Positions 27,941-36,146 of a stretch of DNA of 64,000 nt are shown here, piece after piece. Origin of the DNA: Bradyrhizobium canariense (GTDB taxonomy: Bacteria; Pseudomonadota; Alphaproteobacteria; Rhizobiales; Xanthobacteraceae); the NCBI RefSeq assembly GCF_018130465.1, contig NZ_JAFCKJ010000003.1, positions 868,001 through 932,000 on the forward strand. Direction: 5' to 3'. Within the stretch, counting starts at the first letter, position 1. Each line of letters starts with the position of its first letter. The notes under the pieces were generated by a model. That model saw only the letters and a program-made list of their open reading frames with translations. It did not search any database and was not told the origin of the DNA. Made by a program: the position numbers and the translations under genes.

Positions 27941-29194
27941 TCACCAACCCTTGTAGGGCAGCACGGGCGGCTTCTCGGCATTGGCCTTGGGCCACACCGC
28001 GGTGTAGTTCTCGCCATCCTGGAGCTGGATGATGAGGCCGGAGGCGAGCACGTTCTGGCCCTTGTCGTCGAACTTCACGCCCTTGTAGCCCATCATCAAT
28101 TGCTCGGCCTTCAGATCGGTCGCCTTCAACGCGGCCTGGATCTTCGCCGGGTCGGTCGAGCCGGCGCGGTCGATGGCGTCGGCGAGCACGAAGAAGCCCT
28201 GCATCTGGCGACCGACGGTGTCGTCCATCTCCTCGCCGCTCTTCTTCTTGTACATGTCGGCGATGATGGCCGAAGGTGAGCCGGCCGGCCCGACCGACCA
28301 TGACGAACGGTTGAAGACGCCTTGCGATATCTTGCCGACCGCCTTGATGAAGGACGGATCGGAATAGCCGGCGTCGTCGGCCAAAAGCACCGCCGGCTTG
28401 TAGTCGAGCGACTGCATGGTCTTGGCGAACAGGATCGCGTCCGACGTGTAGCTGATCATGATGATCACGTCGGGCTTCTTGTCCTTGAGCTGGAGCACCT
28501 GGCCCTGCAAATCGGTCGCGTTGACGGGATAGGCGACGTCAACTGCGATGGCCTGCCCCTTCTCCTTGAAAGCGGCGCTGATCGTGTTGGCGACAGAGGT
28601 GCCGTATTCGGTGTTGTCGTGAACCAGCGCGATTGCATCGGTCTTGGCGCCTTGCGCCTTGATGTCGGCGAGGAAATCGACATAGGCCTTGGCGAAGTCG
28701 GTGGCGATCGGCGTGGTGCGGAAGAACCATTTGAAGCCGCGCTCGGTGAGATTGGCGGCGACCGATTCGGAGTTCAGGAAGGGGATGCCGTATTTCTCGG
28801 CGATCGCGCTCGAGGTCAGCGTGACGCCGGACTGATAGGAGCCGAACACGGCGGCCACCTTGTCTTCCGTGATCAGGCGCAGCGCCTGGTTCTGACCCGT
28901 CGCCGGGTTGCCCTGGTTGTCGGCGAACACGATCTCGATCTTGGCGCCGCCGAGACCGGCAAGGCCTGCGTTCTTCGCCAGCGGCAGATTGCCGAGCTCG
29001 GGATGGGCGTTGTTGATGATGTCCATGGCGACCTCGAGCGCCGCCTTGGCATGCGCGCCGATCGAGGCGGTGCCGCCGGACATCGGCAGGATCGCGCCGA
29101 TCTTGACGACCTTGTCCTGCGCCTGTGCGCCCGAGGCGAGCGCAAGCGACATCGCGGCTGCGCAAAGCAGCCCGGTGACGTGCTTCAAATTCAT
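27941..29194 (-). CDS. livK: branched-chain amino-acid type ABC substrate-binding protein LivK-like
   Basis: 417-residue periplasmic binding protein. Signal peptide 1-25 (LLCAAAMSLALASGAQA-Q), then a two-lobed type I binding fold (VKIGAILPMSGGTASIGAHA, IEIVFADNQGNPATGQNQAL, DAIALVHDNTEYGTSVANTI, DVIIMISYTSDAILFAKTMQ). The family binds Leu/Ile/Val but also amides, urea and aromatic acids; this sequence does not settle which. First gene of the Liv cluster, 67 bases before livH. Its upstream region carries a 16-base sequence (29306-29321) that recurs before the DUF1428 pseudogene. Confidence 0.92.
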   Translation of the reverse strand: MNLKHVTGLLCAAAMSLALASGAQAQDKVVKIGAILPMSGGTASIGAHAKAALEVAMDIINNAHPELGNLPLAKNAGLAGLGGAKIEIVFADNQGNPATGQNQALRLITEDKVAAVFGSYQSGVTLTSSAIAEKYGIPFLNSESVAANLTERGFKWFFRTTPIATDFAKAYVDFLADIKAQGAKTDAIALVHDNTEYGTSVANTISAAFKEKGQAIAVDVAYPVNATDLQGQVLQLKDKKPDVIIMISYTSDAILFAKTMQSLDYKPAVLLADDAGYSDPSFIKAVGKISQGVFNRSSWSVGPAGSPSAIIADMYKKKSGEEMDDTVGRQMQGFFVLADAIDRAGSTDPAKIQAALKATDLKAEQLMMGYKGVKFDDKGQNVLASGLIIQLQDGENYTAVWPKANAEKPPVLPYKGW

Positions 29195-29305
29195 GAGATC
29201 AGACCTCCCAAAGGGTTTCCCCGACCAGGAATTTTTGGAAGCAATGGACTGGCGCCCGCTTCCGTTTGATTTTGCCTGGCTGACCCTAGGATGGCATGAC
29301 AATCG

Positions 29306-29321
29306 GACACCGGCAAGGTGA
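29306..29321. promoter_or_regulatory. 16-base operator-like sequence, copy 1
   Basis: GACACCGGCAAGGTGA, 112 bases before the livK start, matches the copy at 29894-29909 at 15 of 16 positions. Its core CACC-N5-GGTG is an inverted repeat, so a dimeric regulator may bind both. Confidence 0.5.
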
Positions 29322-29410
29322 AACGGACTTGCACAATGCCGCATAAGACAGCAGAGAACGCGCTCGCACGCGCGGCGTTCTATCTGGCGTCGCTGGGGGG
29401 CAGGAATGAC

Positions 29411-29438
29411 AACTGCTGCGGCGTTGTCCGCAGCAGTT
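29411..29438. terminator. perfect 11-bp hairpin after the DUF1428 pseudogene
   Basis: AACTGCTGCGG (29411-29421) and CCGCAGCAGTT (29428-29438) are perfect inverted arms around CGTTGT. On the minus strand it lies 35 bases after the original DUF1428 stop codon and before the livK promoter region; no T-run follows, so it may be a factor-assisted terminator. Confidence 0.6.
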
Positions 29439-29472
29439 GGAATCCGTAGCCCGTTCGTTGTCGAGCTCGCCG

Positions 29473-29835
29473 TCAGCCGACGACGTCGCTCGCCTGCAGC
29501 AGCGTCGTGAAGCCGCCGTAGATCATGCGCTTGCCGTCGCACGGCATGTCTACGCCGTGGAAGCGCTCGTCGGCCATGACCTACTTGTTGACGGCATCGC
29601 GGCTCGCGCGGTCGCGGTAGACGATCCAGGCAAACACGACGACCTCGTCCTCCTTCGCGATCACCGCGCGCGGGAACGACGTCAGCTCGCCATAGGGCAC
29701 GTCGTCCCCGATACACTCGACGTAATCGAGCGCGCCGTGCTCCATCCATACCGCGCATGCCGTTCGCGCCAGCGCCTTGTAAGCCTCGATCCTGTCCCTG
29801 GGCACGGCCAGCACGAAACCATCGACATAGGGCAT
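29473..29835 (-). pseudogene. DUF1428-family gene interrupted by an in-frame TAG
   Basis: From ATG 29835 (RBS AAGGAG) the frame encodes MPYVDGFVLAVPRDRIEAYK... with the DUF1428 motifs EHGALDYVECIGDD and VVVFAWIVYRDRASRDAVNK, then meets TAG at 29581-29583. Translation in the same frame resumes with VMADERFHGVDMPCDGKRMI and YGGFTTLLQ, the normal C-terminus of the family, and ends at TGA 29473-29475. The whole, 119 sense codons plus the TAG, equals the usual family length (about 117). Relatives have Lys or Ala near the TAG (NAKVM), and AAG to TAG is one base, so this is a recent nonsense mutation (or a sequencing error). The truncated 84-residue product lacks the conserved C-terminal motif. The function of the family is unknown. 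Confidence 0.85.
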
Positions 29836-29893
29836 CACGGATCTCCTTGGGGTGTCTGTCCCGAGGACGATGGGGCGCGCGGTGATCCGACAA

Positions 29894-29909
29894 GACACCT
29901 GCAAGGTGA
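29894..29909. promoter_or_regulatory. 16-base operator-like sequence, copy 2
   Basis: GACACCTGCAAGGTGA, with perfect arms CACCT/AGGTG around GCA, is 59 bases before the DUF1428 start and 127 bases before the divergent hydrolase-caspase gene; it differs in one base from the copy before livK (29306-29321). Confidence 0.5.
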
Positions 29910-30035
29910 GGCAAACTGTCGCGAGATTTTGGTGTGCTAGTTCACATTTGCAGGTCGCGGCATCGTGACATCATCCCCGACGTTTACACTCACCTAGATA
30001 CTATTTCAGATTGAATTTTTACCGAGACAGCCTTC

Positions 30036-31907
30036 ATGAGCACCCGCCTTTCCCTGCTTTGCGTCCATGGTGTCGGTCACGCGGAAATCGACTCCGGGTT
30101 TCAGCAAGCCTGGTCCAAGGCCATCACGCACGCCACAGGGTCCGTCGATCAGGACGTTCAGCTGACGATCGACTTCGTTCGCTACGACGATCTCTTCGAC
30201 AGGGCTCCGCTCAATCCCCTCACCTATGCAGCCGCTGCGGCCAAGCTGCTGGCGAGCGCAGTCGCGCACGGCATCACTGATCTCCTGTCCGGTTCGCGCG
30301 GCATCGGCGACATTCCCGCCGTCATCAAATGGACCGCCGGCATGGTCGCCCAGTGGTCGACGGACGAGCAGTTGCGCAAGGACCTGCGCCAGGTCGTTCT
30401 CGACAAGATCGGCGCCAGGACCTACGACATGGTGCTGGCCCACAGCCTCGGCTCGCTGATCTGCTACGACACCTTCCTGCACGACACCGACGCGATCAAG
30501 GACGCGATCTTCGTCAGCTTCGGATCGCAAATCGGCAACCCCGCGGTGCGCGACGTCTTTGCCGGCCGCATTCAGCCGCTGACCTGCCGAAAGTGGTACC
30601 ACCTCTACAATCCGAACGATCACGTCCTGACCTACCCGCTCGACGTTCGCGCCGACAATTATCAGCAGGTCACGACGTCCTTCGACATTCCCAACGACGC
30701 GCTCAATCACGATGCGACGTGGTACCTGTCGCACACCAGCGCTGTTGCAACCGTCTGGCACGACGCAGCCCCCGCGCCCGTATCCCGCGCGATCATGAGC
30801 GCTGCGCGCGAGATGGCGAGCCTGGCGGTCAAGCCCAACCGCCGCGCGCTGCTGATCGGCATCAACGACTATCCCGATCCCGCCAGCAGGCTCGAAGGCT
30901 GCGTCAACGACGTCTTCCTGATGAGCTCAGTGCTCCAGGAGAGCGGTTTCGAACCGGAGGATATCCGCATCGTCCTCAACGACCGCGCGACGACCCAAGG
31001 GATCATGGACCGGCTGCACTGGCTGCTCGACGGCGTACGCGACGGCGACGAGCGCATGCTGTTCTATTCGGGACACGGCGCCCAGATTCCGCGCTACAAC
31101 ATCCAGGGCGAGCCTGACCACGTCGACGAATGTCTCGTGCCCTATGATTTCGACTGGTCCCCGGCCCACGCCATCCTGGATCGCCAATTCGCCGAGCTGT
31201 ACTCGCAACTGCCCTATGACAGCTATTTCGTGGCGATGCTCGATTGCTGTCATTCGGGCGGCTTGACGCGCGACGGCGGCCCCCGCGTCCGCGGACTGAG
31301 CCCTCCTGACGATATCCGTCACCGTGCGCTGAAGTGGGACGCGGCCGAGCGAATGTGGTTGCCGCGGGATTTCACGCCTCTGAACAGAAGCCTTGAGAAG
31401 CGGAAGGACGGCGCGGACTTTCTCGGAAAGAACGGCGCAACGCAACGGCTGGGGCGCGCGATGATGCTGCGCACCAAGCCGGACAAGGAATACGACAAGG
31501 CACGCAAGGAGCTCGACCATCTCGGCCCGTATATGCCGATCCTGCTCGAGGCCTGTCAGGAGCAGCAGCTCTCCTACGAATACCGGGACGGCGTCACGTC
31601 CTACGGCGTCTACACCTATTCGATGGCCGCCGCGCTGCGCGAGCTGCGAACCAAGGGCGAAAATCCCTCGTTCAAGAAGCTGAACGACCTCGTCACGCAG
31701 AAGCTGAGGCGGATGCGATACAACCAGACGCCCAATCTGGTCGGCGCCAAGGTCCGCTGCAACGCGCCGGTGCCGTGGGGCAATTTACAGGGCGAGCCCC
31801 CTGCCAAGCTCGGAGCGGCGCTGGGCCCGAAGATATCGTCCAGCCGATCGCGCAAGGCGAACGGAAGGCGAGCGCCCGCAACGAAGAAGGCGGCGAGCAA
31901 GAAATAG
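30036..31907 (+). CDS. serine hydrolase-caspase (peptidase C14) fusion protein
   Basis: 623-residue protein with two catalytic modules and no signal peptide. Residues 1-245 form an alpha/beta-hydrolase: opening LCVHGVGHAE (8-17), nucleophile elbow AHSLGS with Ser137, and NPNDHV (Asp195, His196) as probable acid/base region. Residues 267-580 are a caspase/metacaspase-like domain: NRRALLIGINDYPDPAS, FYSGHGAQ with catalytic His347, and LDCCHSGG with catalytic Cys405 (metacaspase pattern D-x-C-H-S-G), plus VDECLVPYD between them. The last 24 residues are Lys/Arg/Ala-rich (SRSRKANGRRAPATKKAASK). A second caspase gene follows 41 bases on. Proteolytic activation or cleavage of partner proteins is expected of the C14 family; the role of the hydrolase half is unknown. 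The ATG at 30036 has only a weak upstream purine stretch. Confidence 0.88.
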   Translation: MSTRLSLLCVHGVGHAEIDSGFQQAWSKAITHATGSVDQDVQLTIDFVRYDDLFDRAPLNPLTYAAAAAKLLASAVAHGITDLLSGSRGIGDIPAVIKWTAGMVAQWSTDEQLRKDLRQVVLDKIGARTYDMVLAHSLGSLICYDTFLHDTDAIKDAIFVSFGSQIGNPAVRDVFAGRIQPLTCRKWYHLYNPNDHVLTYPLDVRADNYQQVTTSFDIPNDALNHDATWYLSHTSAVATVWHDAAPAPVSRAIMSAAREMASLAVKPNRRALLIGINDYPDPASRLEGCVNDVFLMSSVLQESGFEPEDIRIVLNDRATTQGIMDRLHWLLDGVRDGDERMLFYSGHGAQIPRYNIQGEPDHVDECLVPYDFDWSPAHAILDRQFAELYSQLPYDSYFVAMLDCCHSGGLTRDGGPRVRGLSPPDDIRHRALKWDAAERMWLPRDFTPLNRSLEKRKDGADFLGKNGATQRLGRAMMLRTKPDKEYDKARKELDHLGPYMPILLEACQEQQLSYEYRDGVTSYGVYTYSMAAALRELRTKGENPSFKKLNDLVTQKLRRMRYNQTPNLVGAKVRCNAPVPWGNLQGEPPAKLGAALGPKISSSRSRKANGRRAPATKKAASKK

Positions 31908-31948
31908 CAATCGTGAATTTCGAGCGACAAGGCTGTGGAGAATTGATC

Positions 31949-32845
31949 ATGGCAAACGGCATTTCCCTGCATATCGGACTGAACTCGGTCGATCCGCAGC
32001 ATTACGAAGGCTGGAGCGGTCCCCTCAACGCCTGCGAGGCCGACGCCAACGACATGGCGGACCTCGCCCATACGAACGGTTTTGCGTCGACCAAGCTCCT
32101 CACTCGCAAGGCGACGCGCAAGGCCGTGCTCGACGGCATCGAACACGCGGCAAAAACCCTCAAATCCGGCGACATGTTCTTCGTGACCTATTCGGGCCAC
32201 GGCGGTCAGCTGCCGGACCTCAACGGTGACGAGCCGGACGGCAAGGACGAGACCTGGTGCCTCTACGACGGCGAGCTCGTCGACGACGAACTGTATTCGT
32301 CGTGGGGAGCGTTTGCGGCAGGCGTGCGCGTCCTGCTGCTCTCGGACAGCTGCCACAGCGGCAGCGTGAGCAAGGCGTTGCATTATCAGGCCAGGGCCCG
32401 CGCTATCCCCGGCACCGTCTTTCGCGCGATGCCCGACGAGGTGGCACTGCGCGTCTACCAGACCAACCGGAAGACCTATGATCCGATCCTGAAGCGGCGC
32501 GACCTCTCCGAGGCCCTCGGCAAGCTCAAGGCGTCGGTGCTGCTGATCTCTGGCTGCCAGGACAACCAGCTTTCGCAGGACGGCACATTCAACGGTCTGT
32601 TCACGGGGACGCTGAAGACCGTCTGGAACGGCGGGACGTTCAAGGGATCCTACCGCCGCTTCCACACCGCCATCGGCACCAAGATGCCGCCGGACCAGTC
32701 GCCCAGGCTATCGCTGGTCGGCGCCAGCAATCCCGCCTTCATGGCGGCGCGCCCCTTCGCCATCGAGGAGAAGAAGAAAAAGACCGTGGCAAAGAAGAAA
32801 GCGGCGAAGAAGGCGAAGAAATCGACCCGTAGCAGCCCGGGCTAG
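31949..32845 (+). CDS. caspase-family protein (peptidase C14) with lysine-rich tail
   Basis: 298-residue single-domain caspase/metacaspase-like protein. Motifs: ISLHIGLNSVDPQHYEGW at the first strand, CEADANDMADLA, VTYSGHGGQLPD with catalytic His84, LLSDSCHSGSV with catalytic Cys135, and VLLISGCQDNQLSQDG near the C-terminal strand. Residues 275-298 are almost entirely Lys/Ala/Ser/Arg (KKKKTVAKKKAAKKAKKS), recalling histone-H1-like tails. The ATG at 31949 follows GTGGAG. It is 41 bases downstream of the hydrolase-caspase fusion, so the two are probably co-expressed and may act on each other or on shared substrates. Basic-residue specificity, typical of metacaspases, would make the lysine tails possible self-cleavage sites; this is inference. 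Confidence 0.87.
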   Translation: MANGISLHIGLNSVDPQHYEGWSGPLNACEADANDMADLAHTNGFASTKLLTRKATRKAVLDGIEHAAKTLKSGDMFFVTYSGHGGQLPDLNGDEPDGKDETWCLYDGELVDDELYSSWGAFAAGVRVLLLSDSCHSGSVSKALHYQARARAIPGTVFRAMPDEVALRVYQTNRKTYDPILKRRDLSEALGKLKASVLLISGCQDNQLSQDGTFNGLFTGTLKTVWNGGTFKGSYRRFHTAIGTKMPPDQSPRLSLVGASNPAFMAARPFAIEEKKKKTVAKKKAAKKAKKSTRSSPG

Positions 32846-32890
32846 CAGTTAAGAATCGTCGGCTGATTCACCTCAGGAGCGCGCCGGAAC

Positions 32891-32964
32891 TGGCTGGGGA
32901 ACCTGGATTCGAACCAAGACAAACAGAGTCAGAGTCTGTTGTGCTACCGTTACACCATTCCCCA
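32891..32964 (-). tRNA. tRNA-Gln (anticodon CTG)
   Basis: Read on the minus strand: acceptor TGGGGAA pairs with TTCCCCA, discriminator G, encoded CCA (32891-32893). The anticodon stem ACAGA/TCTGT closes the loop CTCTGAC with anticodon CTG, reading CAG. The T-arm CTTGG/CCAGG has loop TTCGAAT. The 3' end points towards the caspase genes. No duplicated 3' fragment that would mark an integrated element was found nearby. Confidence 0.96.
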
Positions 32965-33151
32965 ACGGAATAGTCGAACAAATTCAAAGTCTTACTGATC
33001 TGTCCGACTGCGGCCGGAAGCGCGTTTGGCGCAAATCACGGCTCAGGCGTGGCAGCGTTCTACCCGCTCGGCTCTGGGCTGGCAAGCGCTGCGGTGGATA
33101 GCTCCGGCAACCGCAAAGGCGGGTCTGGACACCACCGGCGCGAGCATCCGG

Positions 33152-33472
33152 CTAATGCGTGCGACCAATGTGGACGACGATTTCGCCCCGGCCAGTGGCG
33201 ATCATCACCTGACCGTATTCGTCCTGTGGCGGGCTCTCCTCGTAGCGGAGCGGGATCGTGGTGATCTCTTCCTGCGCTGCGCCGGCCGGCTGCTCGGCAT
33301 TCACGTCGAGGATCAGGATTTTTGGATTGATGCCCTGCGGGGAGCGCTTGGTCAGACGGGCCTGCCAGCCATTGGACGGGACCCGCAAGTGGCCGACCAT
33401 GACCAGCTTGGGCGGCGCACCCGGTGCACGGTCGATCCAGGCCTTGAAGGTATCTCTCAGCAGGACAGTCAT
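33152..33472 (-). CDS. small hypothetical protein with tandem-repeat leader
   Basis: 106-residue soluble protein, not recognised. It has alternating beta-like segments (PPKLVMVGHLRVPSNGWQAR, PKILILDVNAEQPAG, EEITTIPLRYEESPPQDEYG, QVMIATGRGEIVVHIGRT), so a small beta-sandwich or barrel is plausible. ATG at 33472 follows GGGGAGATGCGTC, a good ribosome-binding site; longer in-frame starts run into a 14-bp tandem array (33486-33541) and were not used. It stands alone between tRNA-Gln and the SARP-like regulator, on the opposite strand to its neighbours. Confidence 0.7.
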   Translation of the reverse strand: MTVLLRDTFKAWIDRAPGAPPKLVMVGHLRVPSNGWQARLTKRSPQGINPKILILDVNAEQPAGAAQEEITTIPLRYEESPPQDEYGQVMIATGRGEIVVHIGRTH

Positions 33473-33485
33473 GACGCATCTCCCC

Positions 33486-33541
33486 TTTGCCAAGTTGCGT
33501 TTGCCAAGTCGTGTTCGCCAAGTCGTGTTCGCCAAGTCGTG
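33486..33541. repeat. four tandem 14-bp repeats in the leader of the 106-residue gene
   Basis: Four contiguous units: TTTGCCAAGTTGCG (33486-33499), TTTGCCAAGTCGTG (33500-33513), and two identical TTCGCCAAGTCGTG (33514-33527, 33528-33541). The array begins 14 bases upstream of the start codon, between the ribosome-binding site and the presumed promoter. A single related CCAAGTCGTG also occurs at 38145-38154. Confidence 0.9.
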
Positions 33542-34078
33542 CGATCCTTCGATTGCGGGCAAAACCTAGGCAGGCGAGCGAAGCGAAGCGTGAACGCCCC
33601 GTGAATTGGATGAGCGCGCGAGATTCTGCGGCGACGACCGGGACTTTGCCACCCCACGGTACCGGCCGGAGACATCATCGACCTTGCGCCGAAGCGCGGC
33701 ACGTCGGCCGACGCGAACAGGTCCGGCCGCACACGCGTATGAGCTTGCCGACGACCTGCGACCGGATCGGACGCGCCGTGCAGGTGCTCGAACACTCACC
33801 CATTCACGCTCATTTCACGCTCGTCGGCTCGAAGTGAGAAGCGCTTTTCAATTCGCCCGTCAGGTCGCATGTCGATCATTCAGCAACCCTTGACCATCTG
33901 ACAAACCAAGATGTACCATTCAAGAATTGCACAAGATCCGGCGGGCTGTACTCCTGAGCTCACGTGTCATTGGTTTCGCGAACATCGCAAACCGATCATT
34001 TGCATCTCACCAAGCCTAGGCTCCCGGAACCTGCCCTCCTACACTGTCGTCGACGATGTCGACGGGGGATGGGACGAG
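33542..34078. other. intergenic DNA before the SARP-like gene; no gene supported
   Basis: Several short open frames exist on both strands but lack ribosome-binding sites and have Arg-rich, low-complexity translations typical of non-coding high-GC DNA. The region around 33835-34070 is less GC-rich than its surroundings and probably holds the promoter of the SARP-like gene. Confidence 0.4.
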
Positions 34079-36112
34079 ATGTCGGGAGTCAACGGCGACA
34101 AGGCGGTTGGCGAGGCCGAGACCGGCCGGCTAAGACTCAATATCATCGGAGCATTTTCAGCATCGGTGGACGGACAAGGGATCGGCCTCAGCCGAAAGGC
34201 GCAAGCGCTTCTCGGCTACATGATGCTCTCCTCGGCACGCCAGTTACCCAGGACCAAATTGGTCGGGTTGCTCTGGAGTGAGAAGGAAGACCCCCTCGCA
34301 AAAGGTTCGCTGCGTCAATCGCTGAGTCAGATTCAGCGCGAACTCAAGGCGCTCGGCTGCACGCATTTCCATGCAGACCAGATGCACGTGGCGCTGGATA
34401 TCGAACACGTGGCGTGTGATGTGATGGAAATCGTCGCGGATGCCGAGCGAGGCATCGTCCACCCGCTCCTGCTCTCACGCGAGCGCCTGACCGATGATAT
34501 CCTAGACGATCTGGAAGGCGTAGATCCCGCATTTTCGGAATGGCTTGCAGAGACGCGACCGCTGATTCACGAACGGCTGATCGACGCGCTGACGAGGCTG
34601 TTGCCCGATGAGGCCGAGACAATCGTTACGGCCACGGCGGAGGCTGCGGCGAAGGCGATCTTCCGGCTGGATTCCGAGAACGAGCGGGCCGTTCGTGTCC
34701 TTATCAAGAGCCACACAACGGCCGGCAGTATCGGAGCGGCACTCGCGGTCTACGCACGGCTCTGGCGCCAGCTCGAAGATACCTACGATATCGAGCCGCA
34801 TAAGCTCACACAGGACTTGATCACCGGCCTGCGACAGCAGCAGCCCGAGACCCTCGCACGGCCGGCTCCCTCCTCTGTGGCCGCCCCCGCGGTCGGTCTG
34901 GCCGGGCTCACCGTCAGCCGTCCGTCGGTCGCCGTTCTCCCCTTTCGCGCACTGACGCCAGCTCTGGAGCCTCAATTCACGATCGGCATCGTCGACAGCG
35001 TCGTCCAGGCCCTGTCGAGCTTGAAAGAGCTGTTCGTCATCTCCCGGGGATCGACGATGATCCCGATGTCGCAGACGCCGGATCTGCGCGCGATCGGCCG
35101 CGATCTCAATGCGCAATATCTGCTTCATGGAAGCATTCAGCGCGTCGGCGACATGATCCGGATATCCACCGAACTCGTTGCTGCCGAAACGATCGAAGTG
35201 GTTCGCGTCGACCGTCTAAGCGGAACCGCAGCCGACGTCTTCGACCTGCAGGATCGCATCGCTGTCGAGGTGATACGTTCGCTCGCGCCGCAAGTCCGTG
35301 ATCGGGAGCTTCATCGCGCAATGCAAAAGAGACCCGACGATCTCGACGCCTATCAGTTGGCTCTGGTCGGCTACGACCAGATGTTCAGTCCGGACTACAC
35401 GACATTCGTGACGGCACGAACCAATTTCGAACGGGCGCATGTCCTCAGCCCCGATTGGGCGCCGCCGCTGTCGTACAGCGCCATCTGGCACATGCAGCGC
35501 GTGGCCCGCGGATGGTCCGCGAACGCGCCGAACGAGCTCGACACCGCGCGAGCGCTCGCCGACCGGGCGCTGGAACGCAACTCGGCCGACCCGCTCGCCA
35601 ATGCCGTCGGCGGCTACACGCTGTCGCAGTGCAAGCACGATCATGCCGGCGCCCTCAAGCAGCTCGATCGTGCGATCGAACTTACCCCCAACCTGGCGCT
35701 CGCATTCGCATATCGTGCCGCCGTGAATGTCCGCTGCGAGCGGTATGAGGACGCGCTCGCCGATGCGGCGATCAATCTGCGGCTGTCGCCACGAGACAGG
35801 CACGCCTGGTTTGCGGAGATGATCGCAGCTCAGGCACACTTTTCAACGAATGACCTGAACTCGGCCATCGAACGCGCGACACGAGTCGCGACCCTGCTGC
35901 CCAGCAACCAGGTGAATCTGCGCATTCTCGTCGCCGCACTAGTGGAGAGCGAACATCTCGACGACGCGCAGACTTTTGCGGGACCACTCATGACGGCCGG
36001 CCAGCTCGATCTGAAATGGATCGCGACCTCGCCATGGCCGAAGCCGACCCTGGCGCGCATCGAAGCAGCGCTCGCGCGGCTGGCATCGGCACTTCGGCAA
36101 GGAAACACCTAG
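34079..36112 (+). CDS. SARP/BTAD-type regulator with TolB-like and TPR regions
   Basis: 677-residue regulator. Residues 17-100 match an OmpR-like winged helix of SARP proteins (LRLNIIGAFSASVDGQGIGL, KAQALLGYMMLS, LVGLLWSEKEDPLAKGSLRQ, LSQIQRELKALG). Residues about 110-270 are the helical BTAD domain (ENERAVRVLIKSHTTAGSIG, ALAVYARLWRQLEDTYDIEP). Residues about 285-420 form a TolB-like segment as in rhizobial adenylate-cyclase-type proteins (SVAVLPFRALTPALEPQFTI, AQYLLHGSIQRVGDMIRIST), followed by TPR repeats to the end (AGALKQLDRAIELTPNLALA). No cyclase domain is present. ATG 34079 is preferred to 33911, since the intervening 56 codons do not look coding and GGGGGA precedes 34079. It lies 34 bases before the haloperoxidase-like gene, its likely target. 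Confidence 0.85.
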   Translation: MSGVNGDKAVGEAETGRLRLNIIGAFSASVDGQGIGLSRKAQALLGYMMLSSARQLPRTKLVGLLWSEKEDPLAKGSLRQSLSQIQRELKALGCTHFHADQMHVALDIEHVACDVMEIVADAERGIVHPLLLSRERLTDDILDDLEGVDPAFSEWLAETRPLIHERLIDALTRLLPDEAETIVTATAEAAAKAIFRLDSENERAVRVLIKSHTTAGSIGAALAVYARLWRQLEDTYDIEPHKLTQDLITGLRQQQPETLARPAPSSVAAPAVGLAGLTVSRPSVAVLPFRALTPALEPQFTIGIVDSVVQALSSLKELFVISRGSTMIPMSQTPDLRAIGRDLNAQYLLHGSIQRVGDMIRISTELVAAETIEVVRVDRLSGTAADVFDLQDRIAVEVIRSLAPQVRDRELHRAMQKRPDDLDAYQLALVGYDQMFSPDYTTFVTARTNFERAHVLSPDWAPPLSYSAIWHMQRVARGWSANAPNELDTARALADRALERNSADPLANAVGGYTLSQCKHDHAGALKQLDRAIELTPNLALAFAYRAAVNVRCERYEDALADAAINLRLSPRDRHAWFAEMIAAQAHFSTNDLNSAIERATRVATLLPSNQVNLRILVAALVESEHLDDAQTFAGPLMTAGQLDLKWIATSPWPKPTLARIEAALARLASALRQGNT

Positions 36113-36146
36113 AGCAGCACCGAAGATCGCAACAGAGGAGGCACAT

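Noticed and set aside
32891-32964. tRNA-Gln as attachment site of an integrated island
   Set aside because: No integrase and no second copy of the tRNA 3' end was found on either side, so an island boundary cannot be supported.
33486-33541. Short CRISPR-like array
   Set aside because: Units are contiguous 14-mers with no spacers, and no cas genes are present.
33911-34078. Upstream start for the SARP-like regulator
   Set aside because: The extra 56 residues are Cys/Trp/His-rich and unlike a protein N-terminus; the SARP domain starts soon after the ATG at 34079, which has a GGGGGA upstream.
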